The position numbers and the translations under genes are program-made. Source: Corynebacterium atypicum (GTDB lineage Bacteria; Actinomycetota; Actinomycetes; Mycobacteriales; Mycobacteriaceae). From it: a stretch of DNA of 64,000 nucleotides. The notes below the pieces were generated by a model, which was given only the letters and a program-made list of their open reading frames with translations, had not been told where the DNA came from and did no database searches. The stretch is taken from positions 1,355,784-1,419,783 of the forward strand of contig NZ_CP008944.1 in assembly GCF_000732945.1 (NCBI RefSeq), read 5' to 3'. Of the stretch, positions 29,495 through 43,539 are shown piece after piece; the first letter of the stretch is position 1, and every line of letters starts with the position of its first letter.

Positions 29495-29866
29495 TTAGGC
29501 CTCCTGGGCACGCCGCAGGGCGCGCAGCGAAGCCTCGGTGCGTTCGCGCGTCAGCAGGTCGTCCGAATGCATATCGGACTCCGCCTGAGCGGCGTCAACC
29601 TCGTCGGCCCACACGGCCCAGTCGGCGAGCACGGTCACCTTCTGCGAGGACACGGATAAGAACCCGCCCTGCACGGCCGCCACGCGGCGCTCCCCGTCGA
29701 CGGGGCGAACGGTGACGACGCCATTTTCCACCAGCTGGCCGAGCATGGGCTCGTGGCCGGGCAGCACGCCGATCTCACCCTCGGTGGTCTGCGCGGTAAG
29801 GATCGTGGCCTTACCCGACCACAGCTTCCTCTCTACCGAGACCAGTTCCACGGTGATTTCAGCCAT
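29495..29866 (-). CDS. atpC: ATP synthase epsilon subunit
   Basis: Central-stalk subunit (123 residues) that couples rotation and can inhibit ATP hydrolysis. The N-terminal beta-sandwich is clear ([39 protein letters not shown]), followed by a short C-terminal helical part ([18 protein letters not shown]). Last gene of the atp operon, 10 bp after atpD. Confidence 0.95.
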   Translation of the reverse strand: MAEITVELVSVERKLWSGKATILTAQTTEGEIGVLPGHEPMLGQLVENGVVTVRPVDGERRVAAVQGGFLSVSSQKVTVLADWAVWADEVDAAQAESDMHSDDLLTRERTEASLRALRRAQEA

Positions 29867-29876
29867 CGCCTGCTCC

Positions 29877-32308
<2,432 letters not shown>

Positions 32309-32361
32309 GGGCGACGTCCCTCCTTTCCTTCATCATCTCTGCGGTCATTAGTCCTCCCGAC

Positions 32362-34002
32362 TTAAGCGTTCTTCTTGCGCGAGACGTTCAGCGAGGAACG
32401 CTCCACCTCGGACTCGTCGAGTGTCTCGACCTCGGGATCGTTGACCACGGGCTTGCCGTCGGAAGCCTGGAAGTCCTTGGTGAACTTCCCGATGGCCTCG
32501 GCAATCGCCGCCTTGGACTCGTCGCTCAACGGCTTGCCGCCGTCGATCTGCTCGTAGACCTGCGGGGCGTTCTGGTGCAGGTATTCCTGCGCCTCGGCCT
32601 CGAAGCGGCGGACATCTTCGACGGGAACGACGTCGAAAAATCCCTCGTTGGCCATGTGGATCGACACCATCTGGAATTCGACGGCCTGCGGCGAATTTTC
32701 CGGCTGCTTGAGCAGCTCGACCAACCGCTGGCCACGCTCGAGCTGGCGCTTCGAAGCGTCATCCAGATCGGAAGCGAAGGTGGCGAACGCCTCGAGGTCG
32801 CGGTAAGCCGCGAGGTCAAGACGCAGCGAACCGGCGACCTTCTTCATGCCCTTGGCCTGCGCGGCACCGCCGACCCGGGAGACGGACACACCGACGTTGA
32901 TGGCCGGACGCACGCCCTGGTTAAACAGGTCGGACTCGAGGAAGCACTGGCCGTCAGTAATCGAGATGACGTTGGTCGGAATGAACGCGGAGACGTCGTT
33001 GGCCTTGGTCTCAATGATCGGCAGGGCCGTCAGCGAGCCCGCGCCCATGTCATCCGAAAGCTTCGCCGCGCGCTCCAAGAGGCGGGAGTGCAGGTAGAAC
33101 ACGTCGCCAGGATAGGCCTCGCGTCCCGGCGGCCGGCGCAGCAGAAGCGAGATAGCGCGGTAGGCCTCGGCCTGCTTGGTCAGGTCATCGTAGATCACCA
33201 ACACGTGGTAGCCCTGGTACATCCAGTGCTGTCCCAGCGCGGCGCCGGCGAACGGCGCCAGCCACTTGAAGCCGGCGGAATCCGAGGCCGGCGCGGCGAC
33301 GATCGTGGTGTAATCTAGCGCACCCTGCTCCTGCAGGGTCTGGCGCACCGAGGCGATCGTCGTGCCCTTCTGGCCGATGGCGACGTAGATGCAGCGCACC
33401 TGCTTGTTCTTATCGCCAGACTCCCAGTTGGCCTTCTGGTTCAAAATAGTGTCGATGCACACCGCGGTCTTGCCGGTCTTGCGGTCGCCAATGATCAGCT
33501 GGCGCTGCCCGCGACCAATCGGGGTCATCGCATCGATGGCCTTAATGCCGGTCTGCATCGGCTCCTCGACCGGCTGGCGCTGCAGCACCGAAGGTGCCTG
33601 CAGCTCCAACACGCGGTCCTCTTCCGCCTTAATCTCGCCCAGGCCGTCGATCGGCTGGCCGAGCGGGTTGACTACCCGGCCGAGGAAGTCATCCCCGACC
33701 GGAATCGAAAGGACCTCGCCTGTACGTGTAACCTCGTCGCCTTCCTGCAGCTCTTCAAAGTTACCCAGAACGACGACGCCGATCGTGTCCACGTCGAGGT
33801 TCTGCGCGACGCCGATGACGCCGCCGGGAAACTTTACGAGCTCGTTGGCCATCACAGACGGCAGGCCCGAAACTTGGGCAATGCCGTCCGCGGCCGATAC
33901 GACCACGCCGACCTCCTCACGGGAGGCCTCCGCGGAGAAGCTCGAGGTGTAGTTCGCTATCGCGCTACGGATCTCATCGGAGGAGATCGTCAGCTCCGCC
34001 AT
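32362..34002 (-). CDS. atpA: ATP synthase alpha subunit
   Basis: Non-catalytic nucleotide-binding F1 subunit, 546 residues, starting [18 protein letters not shown]. The P-loop is [13 protein letters not shown] (about 170-180), with [15 protein letters not shown] and the [33 protein letters not shown] block containing the Arg-finger region. A C-terminal tail (about 515-546) goes beyond the E. coli protein, as known for mycobacterial alpha subunits where it restrains ATP hydrolysis. The start at 34002 is chosen over an upstream in-frame codon by homology. Confidence 0.97.
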   Translation of the reverse strand: MAELTISSDEIRSAIANYTSSFSAEASREEVGVVVSAADGIAQVSGLPSVMANELVKFPGGVIGVAQNLDVDTIGVVVLGNFEELQEGDEVTRTGEVLSIPVGDDFLGRVVNPLGQPIDGLGEIKAEEDRVLELQAPSVLQRQPVEEPMQTGIKAIDAMTPIGRGQRQLIIGDRKTGKTAVCIDTILNQKANWESGDKNKQVRCIYVAIGQKGTTIASVRQTLQEQGALDYTTIVAAPASDSAGFKWLAPFAGAALGQHWMYQGYHVLVIYDDLTKQAEAYRAISLLLRRPPGREAYPGDVFYLHSRLLERAAKLSDDMGAGSLTALPIIETKANDVSAFIPTNVISITDGQCFLESDLFNQGVRPAINVGVSVSRVGGAAQAKGMKKVAGSLRLDLAAYRDLEAFATFASDLDDASKRQLERGQRLVELLKQPENSPQAVEFQMVSIHMANEGFFDVVPVEDVRRFEAEAQEYLHQNAPQVYEQIDGGKPLSDESKAAIAEAIGKFTKDFQASDGKPVVNDPEVETLDESEVERSSLNVSRKKNA

Positions 34003-34055
34003 GTTCTTCCTGCTCTCGGTAGTTCGTTCAATATCTAAATAGTCAAGCACTGGCG

Positions 34056-34865
34056 CTAGACAAGCTCCGCGCGCAACCGCGCGATCCGGCCGCGCAATGA
34101 GCCGTCGATCAACTCATTGCCCACTTTGACGGTCACCCCGCCCAAAAGCTCGGGGTCTATCTCGGTATGCACTCTCATCTCGCGACCGTAGATCCGGCCG
34201 AGCTTCTCAGCCAACTGTGCGCGCTGCCCGGCCGAGACCTCCCCGGCGGAGACGACGTGCGCGACGTCGTGCCCGGAAAACTCGGCAACCTGGTGCACCA
34301 ACGTGTCGACGTCGTCAATCGCATCGTGCTCCGGCCGGCCGATCACCTGCAGTACCAGGGCCTCGGTGTACTTGGTCACCTTGCCATAAAGCACTGCGGC
34401 GGCAAGCTGGCGACGCCGATCCGGCGCCACCATCTTCTCGCCGAGAAGCTGCACCAGCTTGGGCTCGTCCTCCAGGATCCGAGCGAGCTGGAAGAGCTCG
34501 TCTTCCACCTGTGCGAGCTGGCCTTCCGCCTGTGCGCCGCGCAGCAGCGCACGGCGGGCCAGAAGGACGAGCCCATCGCGCAGTTCCCGAGGAGTAGACC
34601 AGTTCTGTGATACAGCCGTTTTGAGCGCGTCCAGCGTCGGCTGCGCGAGCTTGCCACCAAAGAGTTGATCGGTGAGATCGCAGCGCTGCTGGCCTTCGGA
34701 CGCCTGGTCCGCGAGGGCCAGCCGCAGCTGGCGCTCCGCGTCCAGAAACTCGACGAGCTCGAAGAGTTCTGCACCCGTAGCGGCGGCCTTGGCAACGTCG
34801 TCGCCTACGATCGCGTCGATCGATTCGGCTGCGTGCGACAGTGCGTCGCGGCTTGCTGCGTGCAT
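34056..34865 (-). CDS. atpH: ATP synthase delta subunit
   Basis: Peripheral-stalk cap of F1, 269 residues, helical N-terminal OSCP domain and a C-terminal part [35 protein letters not shown] that matches the family signature. It is about 90 residues longer than E. coli delta, in line with actinobacterial delta proteins. ATG 34865 (MHAASRDAL) is preferred on homology; the in-frame GTG at 34880 would overlap atpF by 4 bp (GTGA) and is a real alternative. Confidence 0.92.
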   Translation of the reverse strand: MHAASRDALSHAAESIDAIVGDDVAKAAATGAELFELVEFLDAERQLRLALADQASEGQQRCDLTDQLFGGKLAQPTLDALKTAVSQNWSTPRELRDGLVLLARRALLRGAQAEGQLAQVEDELFQLARILEDEPKLVQLLGEKMVAPDRRRQLAAAVLYGKVTKYTEALVLQVIGRPEHDAIDDVDTLVHQVAEFSGHDVAHVVSAGEVSAGQRAQLAEKLGRIYGREMRVHTEIDPELLGGVTVKVGNELIDGSLRGRIARLRAELV

Positions 34866-34876
34866 ACTACCCACTC

Positions 34877-35443
34877 TCACTTCCCTGCCGGGAGGCTATC
34901 GAGGTCCGAGAGGAAAGAGTCGATGGTGCCGGAACGCTTGGTGGTGTCCGACAGCTCGGTGCCTAGCAGCCGTTCGGCCAAGTTGATGGAGTTCTGCCCC
35001 ATCTCCTTGCGCAGCTGCGTGATGACGTTCTGCCGAGAAGCTTCAAGCTGCTTCTCTCCGGAAGCGATGATGCGCGAGGACTCTTCGGTGGCCTCGGTGC
35101 GCATTTCCTCTTGGATCTGCTTGCCACGCTCTCGAGCCTGCTCGCGAATCTCCGCGGCCTCGGCGCGGGCGTCGGAAAGCTGCGCGTTGTACTTCTCCAG
35201 GGCGGCCTTTGCCTCGGCCTGGGCGGCCTCGGCGCGCTGAATACCGCCCTCGATCCGGTCCTCACGCTCGGTCAGGACCTCCTGGAACTTCGGAAGGATC
35301 CACTTCCAGAAGATGAAGAGGATGACCAGCAGCGGAATGATGGACCAGACGATGTCGTAAGGCTTGGGCAGGAGGATCGAGTTGCCCTCTTCCAAGGGAA
35401 GAGTCTCCGCCTCCTGCGCAAGTAAATAGATGACGTTCGTCAT
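34877..35443 (-). CDS. atpF: ATP synthase b subunit
   Basis: Membrane-anchored peripheral stalk, 188 residues. One N-terminal membrane helix ([21 protein letters not shown], about 30-50) is followed by a long charged, Ala-rich coiled coil ([27 protein letters not shown] onward), then a globular end ([17 protein letters not shown]). It dimerises and contacts delta and alpha. 32 bp after atpE. Confidence 0.94.
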   Translation of the reverse strand: MTNVIYLLAQEAETLPLEEGNSILLPKPYDIVWSIIPLLVILFIFWKWILPKFQEVLTEREDRIEGGIQRAEAAQAEAKAALEKYNAQLSDARAEAAEIREQARERGKQIQEEMRTEATEESSRIIASGEKQLEASRQNVITQLRKEMGQNSINLAERLLGTELSDTTKRSGTIDSFLSDLDSLPAGK

Positions 35444-35475
35444 GGGAATCCGTTCTTCGTACTGCTGCGCGTGCC

Positions 35476-35784
<309 letters not shown>

Positions 35785-35815
35785 TTATTGAGTTGACCGC
35801 GTGGTTCGCGCCTTG

Positions 35816-36625
35816 TCAGTGCGAGTCCGCGTGCAGCGACAGTTCGGTGTACACAGCGACCAGCAGGGCAAAGATATAGGCCTGCAGGAAGATGATGATG
35901 CACTCGTACAACGTGAAAAGGATCGCTGCGACGATGGTCACGCCGGACATCGCGGTCCAGGCGTTCAGCTGCCAGAAGAAGAAGTTCGTGGCGCTGTACA
36001 AAAGGACCAGGATGAGGTGACCAGCCAGGAAGTTTGCCATAAGACGCAAGGTCAGGGTGACCGGGCGCATGACAAACGTCGAGAAGGCCTCGATGGGCAC
36101 CACCAGGAAGTGGAGGGGCCAGGGCAGGTTCGGGACGATCAACGAGGACTTCATGTACTTGCCGAAGCCGTACTTCTTAGCACCCGCGTAAATCATCGCG
36201 ATGTAGCCCAACACCGCCAAGGTCAGCGGCATACCGATGCGCGCGTTTGGCGAGATATTGAGGCCCGGAATGATCGTCGCCACGTTCATCACGAGGACGG
36301 TGAAGAAGATGGTGGCGATGATCGGCAAGAACCGACGCCCCTCCTTCTTCCCCAGGATGTCCTCGGCGATGTGGACGCGCACGAAGTCGAGCGCGATCTC
36401 GGCGACATTCTGCACTCCACGCGGAACGATCTTGGGGTTCCGCATGGCGACAAGGAAAAAGACCACCAGCAGGACCGCCATGAGCAGGCGGACAAGCATG
36501 AGGCGATCTAGTGCAAACCAGCCGTTGGCGAAGCCCGTGAAGATGAGGTTGTGGGCCTCGCCGTCTTTGACAAACCCCGGGAAAAATTCATGGTCCAGTG
36601 ACGGAGGGTGGAACTCCCCCTTCAT
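35816..36625 (-). CDS. atpB: ATP synthase a subunit
   Basis: Stator membrane subunit that forms the proton half-channels, 269 residues with five to six membrane helices. The essential Arg is in TLTLRLMANFLAGHLIL (about 180-195), followed by helices ending AYIFALLVAVYTELSLH. ATG 36625 (MKGEFHPPSLDHEFFPG) is chosen; the in-frame extension of 30 residues upstream lacks conservation features. First gene of the eight-gene atp operon atpBEFHAGDC; a larger gap separates it from the atpI-like gene. Confidence 0.95.
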   Translation of the reverse strand: MKGEFHPPSLDHEFFPGFVKDGEAHNLIFTGFANGWFALDRLMLVRLLMAVLLVVFFLVAMRNPKIVPRGVQNVAEIALDFVRVHIAEDILGKKEGRRFLPIIATIFFTVLVMNVATIIPGLNISPNARIGMPLTLAVLGYIAMIYAGAKKYGFGKYMKSSLIVPNLPWPLHFLVVPIEAFSTFVMRPVTLTLRLMANFLAGHLILVLLYSATNFFFWQLNAWTAMSGVTIVAAILFTLYECIIIFLQAYIFALLVAVYTELSLHADSH

Positions 36626-36962
36626 GGCCAAAATCGTAACGCTCAGCGTTCTCTCCCGTTCTAGGGGCCGCGCGGCGGCCGGCGGCTCCGCGCGGTGCGA
36701 TGGAGGTCGTGCCAATTCAACTGCGGCCGCTACGGACTCCGTCGCACATCAGCGAAGCGGTCGCAGGGGTATAGGCCCGGCGACACACTACAGCCTGCTT
36801 CCGGGATAACCCGTCCTTTAGGCTAGCAGCAAGGGTGTATTCTTTCCGAGATAGGGGCAGTCTTACCAGCAGTTCGCCTGGGCACGCCCTTAATCCCCCC
36901 TCACACAGGGGTAATTGAGCCAATCTCAAGGTTCGCTCGCAGACCACGTTTCGGCACTCCCG
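36626..36962. other. 337-bp intergenic region upstream of atpB
   Basis: No protein gene is apparent. It should hold the atp operon promoter on the minus strand. Several AT-containing hexamers are visible (for example minus-strand TAGCCT near 36822-36827 and TACACC near 36836-36841), but none is paired with a good -35 element, so I do not assign one. The 100 bp nearest atpB are very GC-rich and could form leader structure. Confidence 0.4.
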
Positions 36963-37505
36963 CTACCTGCGCTCGCTGAGGTAAGTCACCCGCGAGGTCA
37001 CCACCGCCCACGTCTCGCACGCCAGCACGATCACCAGCGCGATAACTACGGTGATGAAGAAGGCCCACGTGTCATAAAAGGACAGGTTTCGAATCGCGGC
37101 GAGCACGCCCAACAGGACGACTATCTTGAGCAACCAGCCGCCGAGTACAACCGCGCCCGTAGTGGCGGCGTTGGTTCCCGAGGTCACCAACACGCTCACT
37201 GCCGTGAGCAGCACGAAGCCGCCGCCCAATCCCGCGCCCAGAAGCACGCCCCAGATGCCCGGTACGTCCCGGAGCCATCCCCAGAACGCCAGTGAGACCA
37301 CGGTTACCGCCACTAGCGCGATCGAGCCCTGCCGCACTGCGCGCACGAGCGGCCGGCGCGGATCATCAAAGTCGCCGCTTTCGATCGGTGAGTTCTCGCC
37401 CGCGCCCGCTTCGGGAATGATCTGCCCGGGCGCGCTCGTAGCGCTCGCGTGGGCGGCATCTTCGTTCCCGGGGCCGGTTGCATCTGCGAAGGATTGAGAC
37501 GTCAC
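36963..37505 (-). CDS. AtpI-like membrane protein
   Basis: A 180-residue protein whose first 55 residues are acidic and probably disordered, followed by four hydrophobic segments (about 62-80, 85-108, 113-135 and 143-166). Its position directly upstream of atpB, between wecA and the atp operon, and its four-helix pattern fit AtpI (Atp1/i), an accessory factor for c-ring assembly or Mg2+ supply. Sequence identity to AtpI is not obvious by eye, so the name rests mainly on context. GTG start. Confidence 0.65.
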   Translation of the reverse strand: MTSQSFADATGPGNEDAAHASATSAPGQIIPEAGAGENSPIESGDFDDPRRPLVRAVRQGSIALVAVTVVSLAFWGWLRDVPGIWGVLLGAGLGGGFVLLTAVSVLVTSGTNAATTGAVVLGGWLLKIVVLLGVLAAIRNLSFYDTWAFFITVVIALVIVLACETWAVVTSRVTYLSERR

Positions 37506-37554
37506 GACGCCTTAGCGTACCCGACCTGGCTAGCCGCCGGCCCGCGGCGCCAAG

Positions 37555-38718
37555 CTACGAGCTGCGCGCGCGGTGACGCGCGTTGCCCAGGCGGCCGGCG
37601 CGAAGCGGAATGAGGGTGGCCAGCCCCGCCGCCACCAATGCGACAAGAGTGCCCAAGCTCGCCGCCAGGGGCGGGACGACAGAAAACGACACCGCGCCGA
37701 ACGCGAGGACCACGCCCCAAAGATAGAGCACCAGGGCGGTGCGCCGGTGCGTGTGGCCCAACCTCAGTAGCCGGTGGTGTAGGTGCATTCGATCGGCGGC
37801 AAACGGCGACCTGCCGGCCGACACCCGGCGCACCACGGCCATCACCAGGTCTAAGACGGGCACGAAGACGGCTGCCGCTACCACGATGATGGGGCTTGCC
37901 AGCGCGATCACGTCGGCGCCGCCGTAGAGCGACATGTTGATCTTGCCCGAGGCCGAGGTCGCCGCGGCCGCGAGCAGAAGGCCAATGAGCATGGCCCCAG
38001 AATCGCCCATAAAGATTCGCGAGGGCTCGAAATTGTGCGGTAGGAATCCCACGCAGATCCCCACGAGGGCGGCCGCGATGATCGCCGGCGGGTAGGCGGC
38101 GACCGCCCCGCCTTGGTCAAAGAGCAGGGTGAGCGAGAACACCAGCAGCGCTCCCCCGGCGATCGCGCCCATGCCGGCGGCCAGGCCGTCGAGCCCGTCG
38201 ATGAAGTTGATCGCGTTGATCAATAGCACCGTAAAGACGGTAGTCAAGACTGCAGACTGGACATTGCCCAGCACGAGCGTCGTCCCCTCCCCCACGGGCA
38301 CGTAGAGCAGCGTCCAATTGAGTCCCAGTAGGCTCATCACGATCGCCGCGGCCAGCTGGCCGACGAGCTTGACCAAAGCGCCGAGCTCGAAGAGATCGTC
38401 GACGATGCCGACCAAGACGATGACCAGCCCGGCCCAGACCACCGCGTTCATCTCCGGGGTGATCGGCATGAATCCGCGGGTCAACGCAGGCAGCTGGGCG
38501 GCGAGGAAGACCGCGGCGAGAAATCCGGCGAACATCGCCACCCCACCCAGTTGCGGGGTGGGCTGGGTGTGCACGTCGCGCTGGCGAATTTCGGCCACCC
38601 GACCGCGCCGCACCAGGATGTAGCGCACCAGACCGGTACTCAAGTAGGTCACTGCCGCCCCGATCAGGAGCACCAGGCCCAACTCGCGCAACGGCACCCC
38701 GGCCACGCCTACGCCCAT
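37555..38718 (-). CDS. wecA: Polyprenyl-phosphate GlcNAc-1-phosphate transferase (WecA/TagO/Rfe family)
   Basis: Starts glycan assembly on decaprenyl phosphate, in actinobacteria the arabinogalactan linker (GlcNAc-1-P transfer). The 387-residue protein has about 11 membrane helices. Family motifs: DVHTQPTPQLGG near residues 48-59, LVGIVDDLFELGA (Asp pair), NAINFIDGLDGLAAG, FMGDSGAMLIG, and the cytoplasmic loop DRMHLHHRLLRLGHTHRR with the conserved HxxHH-type motif. The ATG follows the sua5 stop by 3 bp with GAGGA upstream. Confidence 0.92.
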   Translation of the reverse strand: MGVGVAGVPLRELGLVLLIGAAVTYLSTGLVRYILVRRGRVAEIRQRDVHTQPTPQLGGVAMFAGFLAAVFLAAQLPALTRGFMPITPEMNAVVWAGLVIVLVGIVDDLFELGALVKLVGQLAAAIVMSLLGLNWTLLYVPVGEGTTLVLGNVQSAVLTTVFTVLLINAINFIDGLDGLAAGMGAIAGGALLVFSLTLLFDQGGAVAAYPPAIIAAALVGICVGFLPHNFEPSRIFMGDSGAMLIGLLLAAAATSASGKINMSLYGGADVIALASPIIVVAAAVFVPVLDLVMAVVRRVSAGRSPFAADRMHLHHRLLRLGHTHRRTALVLYLWGVVLAFGAVSFSVVPPLAASLGTLVALVAAGLATLIPLRAGRLGNARHRARSS

Positions 38719-38721
38719 CGG

Positions 38722-39396
38722 CTAGTCCTCGCCCCCGTCGGCTTTCGGATCGAGCGAGGCGGCGCTTAGGCCCAAGACGGCGGCAATGCGTTCACTCGGC
38801 ACCGCGCCGTGGCGCAGGATGCTCGGGCGCGCCTGGGACAGGTCGACAATCGTCGAGGCCTCGCCGAGTGCAGACTCACCGGCGTCCAGGTAGCAGGCAA
38901 CCGAGTCGCCGAGTTGCTGGCGTGCGGCCAGCGCGGTGGTCGGCGGCCGGTGGCCATGGATATTCGCCGAGGAGACGGCCATCGGCCCGACGGTGCGCAG
39001 CAACTGCAGCGCCACGGGATGGTTCGGCATCCGGACCATCACGGTGCCGCGCGTATCGCCAAGGTTCCAGCTTAACGACGGCGCTTGGGGCAGTACCAAG
39101 GACAGCCCCCCGGGCCAGAACGCCTCCACCAAGAGCCGCGTGCGCGAATCGATCGCCGAGGTTAGCCCGGACACCGTATCCCAGGAACCCACGAGGACGG
39201 CCACCGGATAGTCCGGGCCGCGATGCTTGGCCTGCAACAGATCGGCCACGGCGGCGTTGTTGAAGGCGTCGGCGCCGATCCCGTAGACGGTATCTGTGGG
39301 CATGACCACGAGTTCGCCCCGGTTGACGCTGTCGGCAGCGGCGGCTACCGCCGCCTTGCGGTCCGCACTATCCAGGCAGCTGAGGATGTCTCCCAC
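38722..39396 (-). CDS. L-threonylcarbamoyladenylate synthase (Sua5/YciO/YrdC)
   Basis: Makes threonylcarbamoyl-AMP from threonine, bicarbonate and ATP for t6A37 modification of tRNAs reading ANN codons. The 224-residue protein has the YrdC core: RGELVVMPTDTVYGIGADAF near the N-terminus, KHRGPDYPVAVLV, FWPGGLSLVL, RMPNHPVALQLL and VSSANIHGHRPPT. It lacks the extra Sua5 C-terminal domain, so it is the short YrdC/TsaC type. GTG start. It lies between prmC and wecA, all on one strand. Confidence 0.93.
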   Translation of the reverse strand: MGDILSCLDSADRKAAVAAAADSVNRGELVVMPTDTVYGIGADAFNNAAVADLLQAKHRGPDYPVAVLVGSWDTVSGLTSAIDSRTRLLVEAFWPGGLSLVLPQAPSLSWNLGDTRGTVMVRMPNHPVALQLLRTVGPMAVSSANIHGHRPPTTALAARQQLGDSVACYLDAGESALGEASTIVDLSQARPSILRHGAVPSERIAAVLGLSAASLDPKADGGED

Positions 39397-39446
39397 TGAA
39401 TGCTTCGCCTTTCTTCTTGCTTGCGGGCTAACCCTAGCCCCGGCCT

Positions 39447-40292
39447 CTAGAGTCTAGCCCCGAGAGTGAAGCGCTCGATACCGGCGAGATCCCGCAGCGA
39501 GCGCACGTTGCCGAACAGGCCGCTCGCCGCAAGGATCTCCAGGGCGGGCTCGGCCGCCGCGTCGTCGTGCTCGAAGCCGAACCAGCCGCCGGGCCGCACC
39601 AAGCGCCCAGCAGTGCCCACAATGCCGCGGACTATCCCCAATCCGTCTGGGCCCCCGAAGATCGCCAGGGATGGATCGAAGTCGACCTCGGGGGCAACTG
39701 GCGCGGCGTCCGGGACGTACGGCGGGTTAGCTACCACCAGGTCAACCTTTCCGGCAAGCTGCGCCAAAAGTCCGGGGTCGGTTGCGTCGGCCTCGTGGAG
39801 CTCGACATTCAACCCTAGGGCGCCGACGTTGCGCCGGGCCCACTCCACCGCGCTCTCGCTGAGCTCGACGGCGTGGACCGAGGCGTCGGGAAGCTCGTGG
39901 GCGATGAACAACGCCATCGCCGCACAGCCGGCGCACAGGTCAACCACCACCGGGGAGCTCGTGCCGCTCGCCTGCAGCGTGCGCACCGCCCAGTCCGCCA
40001 GCACTTCGGTCTCTGGCCTGGGGATGAACACCCCGGGGCCGACCGCAAGCTCCAGGGGCCCAAAGGCCGCAGAGCCCGTGATCCACTGCAGCGGCTCGCG
40101 GCGCTCTCGGCGCGCGACCGCCTCCGCGAAGCCCTCCGGGACCGGCTGACTGGCGTGCACGAAAACCTCGAGGGGCGCGCACCCCAGAAAGTGCGCGGCC
40201 AGTATCCGCGCGTCGACGTGCGGGGAGTCGATGCCGGCGGCACCAAGGCGCCGTGTAGCCTGCGCCAGCGCCTCGCGCACGGTCTCGGGCAC
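39447..40292 (-). CDS. prmC: Release factor glutamine methyltransferase
   Basis: Methylates the GGQ glutamine of release factors, here presumably of PrfA encoded immediately upstream. The 281-residue protein has the helical N-terminal domain (PLQWITGSAAFGPLELAVGPGVFIPRPETEVL, a hallmark) and the SAM domain with VVDLCAGCAAMALFIA as motif I and the catalytic VVANPPYVP motif. The GTG at 40292 is one base after the prfA stop, so translation is coupled. Confidence 0.95.
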   Translation of the reverse strand: MPETVREALAQATRRLGAAGIDSPHVDARILAAHFLGCAPLEVFVHASQPVPEGFAEAVARRERREPLQWITGSAAFGPLELAVGPGVFIPRPETEVLADWAVRTLQASGTSSPVVVDLCAGCAAMALFIAHELPDASVHAVELSESAVEWARRNVGALGLNVELHEADATDPGLLAQLAGKVDLVVANPPYVPDAAPVAPEVDFDPSLAIFGGPDGLGIVRGIVGTAGRLVRPGGWFGFEHDDAAAEPALEILAASGLFGNVRSLRDLAGIERFTLGARL

Positions 40293-40293
40293 C

Positions 40294-41367
40294 CTACTCC
40301 GCCTCGAGGCGCTCGTTGCGCTCCGCGGTACGCAGGGCGTCGAAAAGATCGTCGAGGTTGCCGTCAAGGACCTGATCGAGGTTATTGGCCTTGAATCCGA
40401 TGCGGTGATCGGAGATGCGGTTCTCCGGCCAGTTGTAGGTGCGGATGCGCTCAGAGCGGTCCATAGTGCGCACCTGCGCGGCCCTGCCTTCGGCGGCCTC
40501 CGCCTCCGCGACGTCTTCTTTCATCTGCTGCAGCCTGGCGGCAAGCACCTGCATGGCGCGCGCCTTATTCTGAATCTGCGAGCGCTCTTTCTGGCAGGTC
40601 ACCACCACGCCGGTGGGCAGGTGAGTGATCCGCACGGCGGAGTCGGTCGTGTTCACGCCCTGGCCGCCCTTACCGGAGGAGCGGTAGACGTCCACGCGGA
40701 TGTCTTTGTCGTCGATCTCTACCTGCCCGATCTCCTCGGGCTCCGGATAAACCAGCACGCCGGCCGCAGAGGTCTGGATTCGGCCCTGCGACTCGGTGAC
40801 GGGGATTCTCTGCACGCGGTGCACGCCGCCCTCAAACTTGAACGCAGCCCAGGCGCCATCGCGCGAGGCGTTCTTTGTGCGGAAGGACAGCGTGATGTCT
40901 TTGACTCCCCCAAGGTCCGACTCGTGCAGATCGAGCACCTCGTAGCTGAACCCGTGCTTATCGGCGAACTTCTCGTACATGCGTACCAGGTCGCCGGCGA
41001 AAAGTGCGGCCTCCTCGCCACCGGCACCGGCCTTAACCTCCATGATGATGTCGTCCGCATCGTGGGGGTCGCGTGGTGCCAGAAGGTCGGCCAGCTGCTC
41101 CTCGAGCTCCACCCGGCGAGCCTCGAGGCGCTCGGCCTCGGCGGCGAAGTCGTGGTCCTCGTGTGCCAGCTCGGTGGCCTCCGCGAGATCCTCGATGACC
41201 TTCTCGTGCTCGCGGTGCACGTTCACCACGGGCTGCAGCTGAGCGTAGCGCTTCGAAAGCTTGCGAAAGGCCTCCTGATCGCCGGCCAGGGCGGGATCCG
41301 CCATCTGGGCTTCGATGCCTTGGTATTCGGCTAGTACGTCATCGACACGGGTAGCTTCGTGGCTCAT
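40294..41367 (-). CDS. prfA: Peptide chain release factor 1
   Basis: Recognises UAA/UAG and triggers peptide release. The 357-residue protein has the PxT-type codon-recognition segment ([18 protein letters not shown]) and the peptidyl-hydrolysis motif [20 protein letters not shown] containing GGQ. The stop of rho (TAA) directly abuts its ATG. Part of rho-prfA-prmC-sua5-wecA. Confidence 0.97.
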   Translation of the reverse strand: MSHEATRVDDVLAEYQGIEAQMADPALAGDQEAFRKLSKRYAQLQPVVNVHREHEKVIEDLAEATELAHEDHDFAAEAERLEARRVELEEQLADLLAPRDPHDADDIIMEVKAGAGGEEAALFAGDLVRMYEKFADKHGFSYEVLDLHESDLGGVKDITLSFRTKNASRDGAWAAFKFEGGVHRVQRIPVTESQGRIQTSAAGVLVYPEPEEIGQVEIDDKDIRVDVYRSSGKGGQGVNTTDSAVRITHLPTGVVVTCQKERSQIQNKARAMQVLAARLQQMKEDVAEAEAAEGRAAQVRTMDRSERIRTYNWPENRISDHRIGFKANNLDQVLDGNLDDLFDALRTAERNERLEAE

Positions 41368-43224
<1,857 letters not shown>

Positions 43225-43481
43225 AGATGTCCTTTCGTGACTCCTAAGGTACGGCCGCTAGCGCTTTGGCGCGGCCGATTCTCGAGGAAAGCTGTGGTTG
43301 GGGCCAGGTGACCGCAGGACAATCTCCCAAACCAAGGAAACGCACCCCGGTGCGAAAGCGTGCTTGGAGGGCTACGGGACAACCGGCAAACCTTCTGACC
43401 TGCCGGCGCGTGAAGAATGTGGCTCTTGACGGCGGGCAAAGTAAGTGCGGCCGGTAGCGGCACCTGGCCAATCCTTCCGAC

Positions 43482-43487
43482 AGTTTA
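43482..43487 (-). promoter_or_regulatory. Candidate rho -10 element (TAAACT)
   Basis: The only good minus-strand -10 match in the rho upstream region. The -35 region about 17 bp upstream (ACCGTC) is poor. If correct, rho mRNA starts near 43476, about 250 nt before the GTG. Confidence 0.4.
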
Positions 43488-43526
43488 GCGCACACACACC
43501 GCGCGACGGTATTCAGACCCGGACGG

Positions 43527-43532
43527 TATCGT
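43527..43532 (+). promoter_or_regulatory. -10 element (TATCGT), leaderless acyl-CoA ligase
   Basis: TATCGT ends 7 bp before the ATG at 43540, and no Shine-Dalgarno sequence is present, so the transcript probably begins at the start codon. Confidence 0.4.
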
Positions 43533-43539
43533 AGGGCAC

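Larger units (their letters stand above)
43225..43539. other. 315-bp divergent promoter region, rho and acyl-CoA ligase
   Basis: No gene is seen. Minus-strand TAAACT (43482-43487) is a plausible -10 for rho, giving a leader of about 250 nt. Plus-strand TATCGT (43527-43532) lies 7 bp before the acyl-CoA ligase ATG. The rho leader contains several short GC-rich inverted repeats, for example CGGCCG arms around 43254-43278. Confidence 0.5.

Noticed and set aside
40231..41334. Plus-strand open frame of 367 codons opposite prfA
   Set aside because: Antisense of an unmistakable release factor gene.
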